Shown here: positions 44,896 to 56,689 of the stretch, in pieces
Layout of the letters: every line of letters begins with the position of its first letter
How positions within the stretch are numbered: position 1 is the stretch's first letter
Assembly (NCBI RefSeq): GCF_014066305.1
Contig: NW_023501084.1
Location: 355,001 to 419,000, forward strand
Direction of reading: 5' to 3'
DNA length: 64,000 nt
DNA from: Letharia columbiana
Taxonomy: Eukaryota; Ascomycota; Lecanoromycetes; Lecanorales; Parmeliaceae
Translations under genes and position numbers: made by a program
Notes under the pieces: generated by a model
What the model saw: the letters and a program-made list of their open reading frames with translations, nothing else
The model's database searches: none
Told to the model about the DNA's origin: nothing

Positions 44896-47800
44896 CGTAG
44901 TCTTCAGCTTTTTTGCAGGTCCATCTGTATGAGTACTGAATGATACAGGTCTGGGGCTTTTGATGCGGCTGGCTGTAAGGAAAGGGATTGGAGTACCAAG
45001 TCCTTCTAGACAGTGGGTCGACAAATGCAGCAAAAGTAGCAATGTCGGGCAAACAAAGGAAGGATCGAGTGTCTGTAAAGCTCATTGCTGCCTTGTGGAA
45101 GCAAGAAAGGGCTCATCAGTTCATTTGACAGCTCCTTTTTGTTGTGAATAAGGAACAAAAAAAAACAAACAAAAATCCCACCCTCAAAAAACGGTCCTCT
45201 ACCCGGATCGAACTCAGCTCCTAAACTCCATCTCCGACAGTCAGGAATTGAAAATAGCAAAAGGACTCACATCGCAGCCTCTCTGAGAGGGTGGATGCTA
45301 CAGGAAATTCAGGCTCATGGAGATTTTCAGTCATTGCCATCTTTCACTTTCGGGAGGCACAATGTAAAGGCTTGCTTGATACTAATCATGTCCGCACGAT
45401 TAGCGCGACCTTTGAACATGTGGCCAGTGTATGAGGTCTCTAGCTACTCCTCAGCTAGCCATACGATCTGGACGATTGAAGGAAAACCCGCTATTTCGGA
45501 ATATATATTAAATAATAAAAACCTCACTTCCAATTACCGCAACGCATTTAGATCTTACTCTTCAACATTCTTAAGTCATTACGATCACTCCTAGCTTTCT
45601 TCCTTTGATTAGAACTTGCTTTGCGCTTTCTTCAACTCTTTCCAAGGTACGGAATCTCAATAAGGCAATCGCGCTCGTTCGCTGAAAGAGCAACCACAAC
45701 ACACGCTACCACGTTCTTCTCTAATGCAACATCCAAAGTACTGCACTGATGATAGAGAACTCACCAGTTCTTTCGCACAGGTCCATTCGCATCAACCCTC
45801 GCTCTATCCAGTCTGCGCTTCATCCGCCTACCTGCCACCACTGACCAGCGCAAACCCGAGCCCCTGACGTACGAAAAGCTTCGACTCCGGCAGACATCTC
45901 CGGCATTTGGGCGCATACAAGATCCCTTCCACGGCCGATGGTATCCGTCATCATACCTCTTTCCAACACGCCTCCAGCGTATACAGAGCTCGAACGACAG
46001 CACGGGCGGTGCGGATCCACCACGCCTCCACCCATTCCATCGATGCTGTCCGCGGTTAAAACACCTCTTCTGGCATCGAGCCTCCACGTCTACACCGATA
46101 GTTGGCCATAGGCGGTGCCAAAGAGCGGGCTCTGGGCTACAGTGGAGGGTCAAGACAAGACAAGAGGTGGCAACAGGATACGGACGCAGCAATGCAAGAA
46201 CTACACGATCAGTGGGCAGGTCGGAGGGGCTATTTTTGCTGGAAGAGGTGTTTTGACGAGTACTGATCCGGAGTAATGAAGGCATTGGGTAGGGAGATAG
46301 GTAACAGGAAGGCGGTGAGCAGCAGGAATTTACCAAAGCCCGGCGACGCATGTCGAAAAGACCCTTGTCAGAGCCGAGGGTGTTTGAGGTAAAGAGCAAT
46401 GGATATACGCATGCCTTTCTACAGCAAACCGTTACGATGGGAAGAGATGAGGTGGAAATAGGAGGCCTGCTGAGCGATGCGGTCCAGGTTCTATTTTTGC
46501 CTTTGCACCAACCCGTACTAGACAATTGAAAAGGAGTTACGCATTAAGTAGCGCAGTCAGAAATCTTACTGCCAGGCTTAGCAAAAAAGTTAGCCGAATA
46601 AGCAAGTTTTCGGCTCGCTTTTAAATCACTGGTTTATAATATGCAGCTGCTAGGCGTACGGCCCCTGTTTAGTAGGCATACAGCCCTATCCAATAGGGTA
46701 TACGCCTATAGGCTAATGACGATCTGCTGAAGGAGTAGTCCTGACCGGTTGAGACAAATAGATAGATACGCCTTGTCCAGCAGTCAAGTGTAACACGTGC
46801 TAGGAATACGATCGAATTAATCTCAATGAGGGACTTCTTGCGCCCTACAGTCTTTTCCTGAAACAAATCCATCATGGAAAACACCCAAAGATGACGCAAA
46901 GCCGAGAATCTCCGAATCCTCATACTTCCACTTTTACTGACCGCGTTCCTACGTTCAATCGTACATGATATCTTGACTTTCAATCGCAGCCCCTTTGTCC
47001 AACAATTCCCAGAAATTGTCAAGAATTTGAAGGCGCAGGACCATCATGGCCCCGAGAGAACTTATTCGAATCCACCGCTGCGCGCCAGTAAGTCACCCTA
47101 GGTATGTAATAAATCTGTGAACGTGCTCCAGTTCACTGGTAAAATAGTGACGGGTGTCTCACCCTCTTGTAGTAGAATAGGCAACCATCTACATCGGCTT
47201 CCAACCCGTTCATGGAACTGGGCAGACTTCAGGCGAGTAGAGGATGATTGCCAGATCTGTCGATTCTAGGCTTTGACAAATGCATGACACAATTTCCGTC
47301 GCAAGCGATAACGAGGGGGGGGTAGGCAACGAGAGAAGCAGAGATGTTGTGCGGCGGTAGAGAGTACAGTGTTCGATCGGCCGCCGCAAGAGGGCCACAG
47401 ACACAAGATCCGCTTGCCTTCGAAACATCAGGCAACCTGAGCATAGAACGACGAATGATAACAAGGTAGACGGAAACGGTAGTCAAAGAGCGTTGTGTTT
47501 CTGCAGAATCGATGTTGGATTATGTAAATCTAATTTCAGATAACGTCAATAATTCAGAAGAGAACGTTGCTGCAGTGCCTCAAGTAGATTTTCGACGAGC
47601 CATGAAAAGATCATTTTCTCTTTTGCCCTTCTGAGTCTTCCACAGGCGCCATTTCCTAAAAAGGTCCATAGCTCGATCCGGTACACGTCAACTTCTCTTT
47701 CTTTTTCCTTTGCCGAACTCCTGCTTCGGATGATCTCATATCTTGGCTTCGTCGTGCAACTAGATACTTGTTTTTTTCTTGGCTGCGCAACTGAAACGGT

Positions 47801-49627
47801 AAGGATCAAAGCCTTACCTGCTGCAACAACGGGCGGTGGGAGCCTTGGTTTGGCGGCCGAAAACGCGAACCAATAAAACAATCACCCATCTCCAGCGATT
47901 TCCTCAGATACGACAAGCCCACAACCTATATCGGGACATCAAATTCTTGGAAAATATCTTCGGTGAAGACGGCACGCCTCACAGCATACATACCCCTTCC
48001 GAATTTGTCTTCCGTTCGGTGTCACATGGCCGAAGCTCGGACTTGCTCGTTGGAGGCTCCATCACCCTTCTTCCATAGACTTCCCGAAGCTCGCTAAACC
48101 ATGCCTGTATGAATGTATCTTCAAGGCAAGGATTCTATCAGCACGCTATAGGCTTTGCAGCTCTGGTGATCCATCTCAATTCCATCGTGGGCCTGATCTT
48201 GAGGCTCGCGATATGCAGGTCTGTTGCTTACGACTCGAACAGAAGGATTCGCGTTTTCACTGTGTTTATCGCTTGATTAACATTCCCAACCTTGCCACCG
48301 GCATAGAAATGCTCATTTTTCCCCTCCTTGTTCCATGGCGCCTCCACACAGGATTTGGCAACAAGTTTGGCCCGACTTTGACGTTCCTGATTCGCTCTGC
48401 TGGCTTCAAGAGGTTGGGTCTTAGGTGATGAGAATGACCTCAAGATAATGCACACGTACGGGGAGCGAGTTGAGGATAAGGATGCTAATCACCCTCCCAA
48501 GAGGCCACAGTCCTTTGGCGCGAGATGAATAGGCACCAAGTAAGCGTGGCTGCTGCTCGTCAATCTGGGAATCGGCGGAGAGACGGCAAGGAGGAAACCC
48601 ATTTTTCGGGCCCTTGCGATGTTGCCCGTCATTCCTGGGTAGCGAAGGTGAATTGAGCGTTCCGTGTTTACAAGGTCTTCGGCGATTGGATATCACAATA
48701 TCGCCTGAGTAGTGCCGTTACCTCTGTTATCTTAAGCTGAAACCGAGCACAGAAGCCAGAGGGAAGCCGATGAAAAGTACTTTTGAAATGGGCTTGTTCG
48801 TTATATTTCAAGGAGAGTGATCCGCGAGTCATTGGTCGCCATTGGTAGTTTGCAGGACCGTCATTTACCTCTCTCCTGAGTCATGTTTTATCAAGAATCA
48901 TAAGCCGCACATTCTACGCAGCAGAGCTTCAACAGCGGACCTGCGGGAGCAGATATCACATCGTTCTCCGTTCTCGGTGCTGGTCTGTGGGCCGAAAAAG
49001 TAGAATCAATGACGGCTTCAAGTATCGGTGATCTTGAGAGGTCGCAGACTGAAGCTCTATTTTGGAGTCCCTGTTGCGCCTGGTCATCATCATCATAATG
49101 GGCGAGGAGAAGCATGTTCGGCATGGGCAGACATCGCCGAATGTTGGGGGGCCAAATCCGAATCGCCACGGGCGGGCGGAGAAACTCCGCTCTGAATTCT
49201 AATCCACCCTTTTTCGGGTTGCACCTGGCACTTGATGTACGTGGTTCGTGCACCAAGGAATTGCACTGACTGCCTTGTGGAACTGTTCTGGTTTTAGTAC
49301 ATCGGGTCACCTTCTGTGGGAAGGAAGCGGGTCTTGGCAGCGGAAACAGGAGACTGTGCCCACTGGCAACGTACAAGTATGGCTAGCTCTACGCGGGCTG
49401 TGGTAAAGTATTGACTTGATTGAAGAGCATGAGCACACAGCATACGGGCGGGTATACTTTCGCTCGGGTAAATATACAAAGATGCCTGAAAATCGACCAT
49501 TTGCCACCATCCGATCCCGGAGCCGTTTGCTTGCGGATTAGGGGGATGCGAGGCTCCACTGAGTGCTAGAATTCACCGAGGCAGTCACCAAAATTCAAAA
49601 TGATTCTACCCTCCACCTTTCCACCTT
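44896..49627. other. Long region without a recognisable gene
   Basis: Frames of up to 254 codons occur (for example 45761-46525 minus and 48891-49376 minus), but their composition is rich in Cys, Trp and Arg, their strands overlap and no motif is seen. A Pro/Thr-rich plus-strand segment near 45940-46110 is equally undecided. GC content is ordinary, so the region is not RIP-mutated; it may hold decayed genes. Confidence 0.4.
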
Positions 49628-50649
49628 CTAGCATGGGAATCCGCAGTTGTTCGTCCGAGCGCCATTAGCATAACCCCACGCTCCATGAGGACCTCCTTTT
49701 GGAAGGACATTTTGGAGACCGCATTGATGGGTTGAATCATACGCAGACCAGACCTCGTTGGAGGGGCTTGGCAAATATGGGTTGTAGTAGCTCATATAGT
49801 ATGGGTCGTCATCCACATCTGGAGAGGTCAGTAAAGCCATCTCAAGCGGTGAACAAAGTTAGAAAGGACTTACTCCCGGAGGTTATCTCGAACACTTGAG
49901 GGAGCAGGCTGTCTATTCCCTCAGTCTTACCATCCTGCACGTAAAGCGGTCCACCTGCCGTCCCGCCGATCCGATTCCTTGGAGTGCCGCCGTCGAAGAG
50001 ATCGATATCGTATTTATACTGACCATCTGGATTGGTCGCGTCCGCCGAGGCGTTGAGCTTCTGATGCTGAACTATGTTTGCCACACACCAACCGCCAATG
50101 TAACTCGTGGAGCCCCATTGCCCAGTACCCGTCTGGTTGATGGTGGCGCCCCATGCGGTCACGCTCGCCATGCTGCCACCTATCCAGGTCCCGTTGGGGA
50201 AATCCATATACATGCCAATGGGTCCTGAACTTTGAAGTCCACAATGAGCGTCCCGTAATCTGTCCCTGCGCCCATCTTCCCGTTCAAATTTTCGCAAGTG
50301 GCGTGTTGAAATTCGGATCACGTGACTCTTGGCGTCTTGGCGGTCACGTGACATGGTCACGTGACACGCCTTAGCGTGTCCGTATCTAGTCGCTCTTTCC
50401 TCCATAGTAACTCCATAGAAAAACAACTAAGTGTCTTATCTCATATTTCCACATGGCGTTCCCAATGGTAACGTCTAAAGGCATTTCAGCGAAATTGGAC
50501 GTCACGATGCATTGCGCACAGTCTGGGCAAAATTTGGAGCCAATATGGTGAGTGATAAATTGCCACACTTGTGGGTCCTGTGCATTCGTAGGGTTGGTGG
50601 CGAGGAGCAGAGTCACAAGACCGGAGCCTATGGAAAAGAGGCTTTTCAT
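49628..50649 (-). CDS. Secreted protein, interrupted by a repeat
   Basis: The start at 50649 gives a signal peptide (MKSLFSIGSGLVTLLLATNP) and then FCPDCAQCIVTSNFAEM up to about 50450. The clear middle exon (about 50245 to 49882) encodes GPIGMYMDFPNGTWIGG and GTPRNRIGGTAGGPLYVQDG. A canonical intron (about 49816-49881, GTAAGT...CAG) leads to the last part, which ends THQCGLQNVLPKGG and NNCGFPC. Between the first two parts lies about 200 bp that contains the CACGTG repeat and has no donor site at the expected place. The gene is either disrupted by that insertion or splices across it. The family is not recognised; extracellular location is inferred from the signal peptide and cysteines. Confidence 0.55.
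50290..50460 (+). repeat. CACGTG repeat family, copy within a secreted-protein gene
   Basis: Three CACGTGAC-type boxes, then TTAGCGTGTCCGTATC, GTCGCTCTTTCCTCCATAG and AACTAAGTGTCTTATC are shared in order with the copies at 1195-1440 and 228-335. It lies exactly where the reading of the minus-strand secreted protein breaks. Confidence 0.45.
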
Positions 50650-51433
50650 CGTTGCAGTATTCTGGGCTTGGGCAGAAAGAGATGGAAAGCGCTAGCGTGG
50701 TATTAATATCTGTCTTCTGGATAGAGGAAATGCACAATGACTAACCTTTTTTACTTGATTGTTAGATGGGCAGGACGAGAGAGAAAAATGGGAGCAATTG
50801 AGTTGATTATGTAGAGGACGATAAAGACAGCGAAGCCGCATCCAATTTCAGGAGAGGCCCAGTTACACGGGACGATAGCTCAAAAATAAACCTTGTCCCG
50901 TGGGATTGATATACGGTCAAGGTACCTTGCAAGGCTCATAGTGATGAAAATTCGTATAACAAGATTGAAGATGTGGGGTTCATTATTTCTACCGTAAAAT
51001 TTTAGGTAGTGTTCGTAATTTGAAACAAACCGGCCCGTCAAAAGCTGCGTACTCCGCATCATAGGTGGAGACTACTATCCGTGGATCAAATGTTCATCCA
51101 CGGACGAACGTATCATTGACGATATCGTGGCGTACATCTCATAGACGAAGTTCCACCAATCGCATATATCATCCATGGATAACGCCATCATCCACAGGTT
51201 TCACGTCGTCGCCGTACTTATTCATCCGACTTTTCGATTTGGGGTACCGTAGGTTCACGGTGCGTTGAGGCGCGGGTGGATAAGGTAGGTAGCGGGGTGG
51301 AGTGGACTTTAGGTCTGTCTTCGAGAACTCACCCCAAGGTTAATCTGTTGGGTGTCGTTTCGGGACTGTGAATCTACTTTCGGCCCCTACAACAGTAAAC
51401 AGTAAGCACGTTAAAGTACGAGTATAAACTATT
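50650..51433. other. Intergenic, small hairpin
   Basis: No gene is seen. A hairpin with 9-bp arms (TCCGTGGAT / ATCCACGGA) lies near 51077-51103. The right end abuts the Harbinger element. Confidence 0.45.
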
Positions 51434-51461
51434 AGGGGCTATCAAAGTTACTTCTACTTAT
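51434..51461 (+). repeat. Left terminal inverted repeat of the Harbinger element
   Basis: It is the exact reverse complement of 57948-57975 over 28 bp. Confidence 0.9.
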
Positions 51462-51841
51462 GAAATAAGTCACTTATTTACCCCTTCAGCCCTATATCAG
51501 CCCTATGATAAGTAGAATAAAAACGACTTCTGAGTTGCTTCTTTGGAGGAGCAATAACAGTCTATAAGCTACTTATTTCGTATTCTATTATACGCTCTAG
51601 AGTAGTCTTCTATATATATAACACGCTATTATAGCTAAGCCTAATCCTATAGGCGTTATGGCTAGAAAGAAGCCTAAACGCGCCTTGACAGACGCCTACA
51701 TTAGTTATCTACTTACTAAGGAGGTGACTAAGGCTTTAAATAGTAGCGATTCCAGCCCGTCTGATTTAGAGACGGATCCCGTGATGCAGACATTGTTGGA
51801 TACTATTAGGAAATGTACTCTGAAGCCTCGTCGGTCTATAG

Positions 51842-52007
51842 TGTTACGAGCGTACCCTTGACACACCACTCAGCCCTATGGCTAGCGGGCCTTGGCGGAG
51901 GCATCCCCTACCATATCATGCCTCCTTCCCACATACATAGTTCGGTAGCCTTATTATCCTAGTTCTACCTCACCCATACTGGTATCACACCTATGCTGGT
52001 CCTGACA
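51842..52007 (+). repeat. 5' LTR of element B (166 bp)
   Basis: It begins TGTTACGAGCGTACCC and ends GGTCCTGACA; most of it aligns with the LTR of element A in reverse. Confidence 0.88.
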
Positions 52008-52610
52008 TTATAATAAGGCTCCTTCGTACACCCCCGGCGAAGAGAATTGACGGGTTTTTCACTTTCTGCTCGGAGCAAGCGACCGAGCCTGATAAAGAAA
52101 ACGCTGGGTATTTCTATTATACAGAAACCCCACCACACATCCAAATCATCAGATACCTATATCATTTGAAAGAGCCTACATCAAATAACCTACATCATCA
52201 ACGATAGCCCAATCCATCAAAAAACGACTCCCCTACATCGAATACAAGAAATCCTTCTCCGCTCCGTTCCCCGCAAAAAGTTTATCATTAATCAATAGAC
52301 CCCCGACGGACTTTCTACTATTCGAAAGGACACTACTCAGAGTACTCATAGTCTTTACAACGACTTGATCGGTCAAGAAACGAGTGTTACAGACCCCCGC
52401 GAAGAAATAAATTTCAACACTCAACACAGAGATTTACCACCTTTCTCGACTCGCGCACGCCTTCACAGTACCGGAGTTCCAGAGATCTCTCCATTCCACT
52501 CGATAAGGAACTATTCGATATTGCAATAAACCTCCACGGGGAAGCCTAGCCAAAATCGCCATTTTTACGCCTATCTTCTTTACTTCATTCTTACCTACAT
52601 TTAACACATC

Positions 52611-53753
52611 ATGAGTTCCTCAAATTCTCACTCAAATCCACCTACATCAACATTAAAATACGTCCCTCCGCATCGCCGATCACCTACATACCATGGCTAG
52701 CCTTATCTCACATACGACGACCTATATAGAAGATACTCACCTCCAAATTCACCACGACTCTATATACCACGTGTGCAGCGCTCTATATCTGCTGAGGATC
52801 TTTATCAGCGATTCACTAATCAAGAGGAGATACCAGGACAACAACAGGAGACGCAGGGCCAAAACTCGCCTGGGATCTCTATTCCACCCCCGTCCCCACC
52901 TCCACCCACTCTACGAGATTTCGAGGCACTCAGAGCAAACCGACATCGGCCAATATCACCACAGCCACTCAGACAGCCACTCAGCCCAAGGCTACCAGAT
53001 CCACCTGTCTTCACAGGCACTAATTCAATACCATTTGATGACTAGAAAATGAGAATCCGAGACAAGCTTACCCACAATGATGATTATTTCCCCACCGATG
53101 CTTTCAAAATTGCTTACGTTGTAGCGAGACTTGGAGGGAAAGCCAGTCAGCACGTGTCTACCAGACGACGATATCGCTCATACTCTACAGTCGATAATCT
53201 TCTAGATCATTTAAGCAACGTGTATAAGATACCCTTATCCATTCTTAAGAGTACCTTTAAACATGCTTACGACAAAATAAACCAAGGAAGTCAACCATTT
53301 CTCAAATTCTACGGTGATCTCATCAAATATGTCGAATATAATTTTAAGAATGATAGTCTCAGGAATAACAATCTGATAAACGATATACGAAAGAAATCGA
53401 AACTCCGTTTATATAACTCAATTAATCTATTGGCAAGGGATTAAACTATATCTGAATTAAAGAAACGTATTATAAGAATGCAGCTTCAATATCAACAATC
53501 TGCTAAGAAGTTCGCCGAGAAGAAGGCCAAAAGATTCGCGGAGCAATACGCAAAAGCAAAGGCCGAGGCTGACGCAAAGAAGGGATACTCGATCATAACT
53601 CGCCCTACTTTCAATACACAAGGTTTAAGTCTTGCTGAGGCAGAGGACCTTGCGGATAAGAATTGGGCTTATGCACAAAAGTATAGCAAATACTTCAAAC
53701 CCGATATAAATATCGACGAAGCATACGAGCTTAGTTGCCAGGGCTTCCTATAA
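52611..53753 (+). pseudogene. Gag of element B with three nonsense codons
   Basis: One reading frame from the ATG at 52611 to 53753 (381 codons) is broken only by TAG at 52698, TAG at 53043 and TAA at 53442. Each is one transition away from a Trp or Gln codon, as RIP produces. The protein has a Pro-rich N-terminus, LPDPPVFTGTNSIPFDD (a common start of the Ty3/Gypsy Gag domain), AYVVARLGGKASQHV, and a Lys/Ala-rich coiled segment at the end (KKFAEKKAKRFAEQYAKAKA). No zinc knuckle is visible. After 53753 the FSVELKPSD module follows in another frame. Confidence 0.8.
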
Positions 53754-53754
53754 G

Positions 53755-53920
53755 CGACCCGGCAATATCTCGGACATCGCGTTTTCAGTCGAATTGAAAC
53801 CGTCCGATATCTTCGCCATAGCCTCATTTTTTTCACATTCGCAAATCGATTCCTCAGGCCTATATTGCTCAACAATAACTTCATATCAGGCCCACCAAGC
53901 AGGCTTCCCTTATTGACGGA
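53755..53920 (+). pseudogene. Conserved 3' module of element B
   Basis: The frame SYKRPGNISDIAFSVELKPS continues with DIFAIASFFSHSQIDSSGLY and ends at a stop near 53917. It corresponds to the module at 4091-4435 of element A. It overlaps the end of gag in a different frame, so a lost frameshift or separate ORF is possible. Confidence 0.5.
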
Positions 53921-54420
53921 TACCCAAGCATCCTCCGAAGCCATAGTGCGTCACCTATAAGCCTCACTATCCACGTCGATAGCCCCCATCGATATCGGTT
54001 ATATGGCACCCCATAAAGAAACTCACACCAGAATCATTTAATATTGATTTAGAGTTTTAGCGCTTGCGGCTCGGTTCGGTTCGAGAGGCCTCAACCAATC
54101 AAATTGCATCATTTTATCGGTTTCTTCTCCATCATAAATATGAAATCAGATAGCCACCGCATAGCAAATCATTTTTCGGTCATTATCTATTCAATTCTTC
54201 ATAGATCCTCGTCAAATTGGAAGCCCCTTAACGCTATAATAAAGTGCTATCGACGACGCGCTAGCGGAATCTCCGGGACGCGATATCGCTGTCGCCGTCA
54301 CCGCCGGAGAAAGGTACTAATTTAGCCTGGCATACTAACACCAAAAGTTCTTTGTTTTTATGGATTTTCAGCGAGCACAAAACATATGCATGCGATGGAA
54401 TTATTTACTTCTTTCGAAGG

Positions 54421-54472
54421 CCTAAAAAAAGAAGGGTGGAAGGAAAAAACCCCCCCCCAACCCCCCCCACAA

Positions 54473-54507
<35 letters not shown>

Positions 54508-54632
54508 CCCCCCCCCCCCCCCCCCCCACCCAAGGGCCAAAAAAAAAAAAAAAGAGAGAAAAGAAAAAAAAACCCAACAAAAAAAAAAACCCAAAAAAAA
54601 AACCGCGAGGGGGCGGCCCCCCCCCCCCCCCC
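54421..54632. repeat. Homopolymer block inside element B, probable artefact
   Basis: Long A and C runs (for example A from about 54474, C from 54506) replace the polypurine tract and the first 70 or so bases of the 3' LTR. Lys/Pro or Phe/Gly frames across it mean nothing. The same kind of block occurs at 10990-11457. Confidence 0.75.
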
Positions 54633-54728
54633 CATATCATGCCTCCTTCCCACATACATAGTTCGGTAGCCTTATTATCCTAGTTCTACCTCACCCATAC
54701 TGGTATCACACCTATACTGGTCCTGACA
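54633..54728 (+). repeat. 3' LTR of element B, partial
   Basis: From CATATCATGCCTCC to CCTGACA it is almost identical to the corresponding part of the 5' LTR (for example CTATACTGG versus CTATGCTGG). The beginning is lost in the homopolymer block. Confidence 0.85.
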
Positions 54729-56689
54729 TATAGTCAAAATATCAGTAAATATAGATATCTGCTTGGAATGGAAGTATGAGCGACCTGATCTCTTTCGATA
54801 GCACGCTCGTATGGATCCTCAGATATTCGATAAATTGATAGAGCGGTTCGACTTAATAGCGGTGTTTCATAATGACTCTAGGTATGGACCGGAGCAAATG
54901 CCTGTGGAACGGCAGTTGCTTATTGCCTTCGATAGATTTGGAATGTATGGAAATGGAGTATCGATTCAGCGAGTGGCTATATGGGCAGGAATCGGATACG
55001 GAATAGTGGATATTATTACTCGTCGAGTGATTATAGTAATCCTTAGTAGCAATTTATAACGAGATTATGTTCGGTGGTTAGCGGAAGGATTAGAAAGAGA
55101 GTATATGAAGGATTGAGTAGAAGGATAGTTAGGTAAAGAAGCATGGTGAGAAGGATGGTGTATGGTCGATGGGATACTTATACTTATATTTTAGAAGCCT
55201 TATTGATATGGCGATACCTGGTTTGATCGTAAGAGTAATTACTCTATGAATGTCTAAATAATTAATACTCCGAATCTCAAGATTATCGACTATGCCTCGG
55301 GCTTCGTAGGAAGTCGTTATGATACGCACTGCTTTGTCGCTATACGACTCACTTAAAACTATACGAAGCTACTTGCTAAAGACGAATGGGTATGGATAGA
55401 TATCGGATTTCCTCTTGAAATATGGTGTATAATTCCCTATAAGAAGCCCCTCAGCGATATACGCGAGAACCGCATTTTTAACTTGAATCTATCGAGGATT
55501 CATATTAAAAGCGAGCATGTAATTGGCTATCTTAAGGGACGTTTTTAGTCGCTGAAAGAGCTCCGCATCCAGATTTATAAACCGGAAGATGTGATATTCG
55601 TTATGGCCTAAGTCAACGCCTATATTATTCTATATTCTTTCTATATTGACGATGAATTAGAGGTATAATAAGACTGGCTAGAAGATGGGGCTAGCTTCGA
55701 ACGATAGCTGAATGAGGATAGAGATCGAGAAGTACTCTAAATTAACGGCGACTATGTCGAAGAATATTATCGTAATAAGGAAGGTGACTCTATAGTAAGG
55801 AAAGGATATATGTGAAGGCCTGAAGAATAAGCTGTTGGATTCGAATGTTTCGTAATTCAATTATTTAAAAAGGGTGCGGAGAAGGACATTAATTAAATAA
55901 GCCCCTATGGTCTATGACTTACGCTGGTTTTAGGTGATAAACACTGTATTTTATGCTTGCGCGAGGGGTAGAGTAGACTTATAGGTTTACTAGTACCTTC
56001 GAATCTAATATATAAAAATTTGAAAGTAGGCTATGGAGAACGGAATCTTGAAAATATATTAAAATACGCGGATGGAGAAGGATCGGTATCTCTATAGTGA
56101 CCAAATACTCAGTATAATACGAGAATAAGTGTATTTGAAAAAGTTCCTGCAAAATTTAGCGCCCTTTATTAGATTTCGAGTTGATTAGTATAATTTATCG
56201 AAGTAAATACATGTCGCGCTAACTTTATTTGCCCGTAATACTTTCAAAAAAGGCTTTAAGATGGCCCTCTCTAGCACTTTTCTGATAAAGAGAGATGTAC
56301 GAAAATCTTATGTATTAAATAGGCTTTGGTAAGCGATTGCGCCTATATTTTTGCCCTAAAATAAGTGTATTGTAGCTGGTCTGGGCCTACTAGATATTTA
56401 ATAGTCTCGCGCCTCTCTAATATTTAAGAAACTTCCACTAGATTACTACTTTTTAGATATTACTAGCTATTTCTAATAATTAATAGCTTTAATATCCTTT
56501 ATAGTCTCGTTTAATAGCCTAGTTGAGATATTAGTAATGATATTCTACCCATATTTAAGCTAGATAGCGGGATTGAGAGTTATTCTCTTTATATTAGCCT
56601 TTAATAATAATCGGAGTCGCTTATTTCTTCGTAGTAGCCTCTATTCTTAATATACGTAACTATTTTATAGTATATTTATACTTTCGAAT

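Larger units (their letters stand above)
51842..54728 (+). mobile_element. Gag-only LTR element B nested in the Harbinger copy
   Basis: The ends are TGTTACGAGCG (51842) and CCTGACA (54728), flanked on both sides by TATAG (51837-51841 and 54729-54733), a perfect 5-bp target duplication. The element has a 5' LTR, a Gag gene, the FSVELKPSD module and a partial 3' LTR, but no reverse transcriptase, RNase H or integrase. It belongs to the same family as element A at 3390-10272, judged from LTRs, Gag and module. It is therefore a non-autonomous internal-deletion derivative and inserted after the Harbinger element. Confidence 0.85.
51658..55900 (+). pseudogene. Harbinger transposase, interrupted and RIP-mutated
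   Basis: The 5' part from ATG 51658 (MARKKPKRALTDAYISYLLT) stops at the inserted LTR element. Beyond it, at 54811-55059, is an open segment (GPEQMPVERQLLIAFDRFGM, SIQRVAIWAGIGYGIVD) typical of the helix-turn-helix region before the DDE domain. Further right, through stops, the sequence reads WIDIGFPLEIWCIIPYKKP, then FNLNLSRIHIKSEHVIGYLKGRF, the counterpart of the conserved segment around the last acidic residue in DDE_Tnp_4 transposases. It is dead. Confidence 0.7.

Noticed and set aside
45190..45260. Possible tRNA 3' end (GAGTTCGATCC on the minus strand)
   Set aside because: The flanking bases do not form a T-stem and there is no acceptor stem.
45761..46525. 254-codon minus-strand frame
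   Set aside because: It is rich in Cys, Trp and Arg with no motif, and the plus strand reads equally well; no support for a gene.
54352..54669. Lys/Pro-rich and Phe/Gly-rich frames on both strands
   Set aside because: They run through homopolymer A and C tracts that are likely assembly artefacts.
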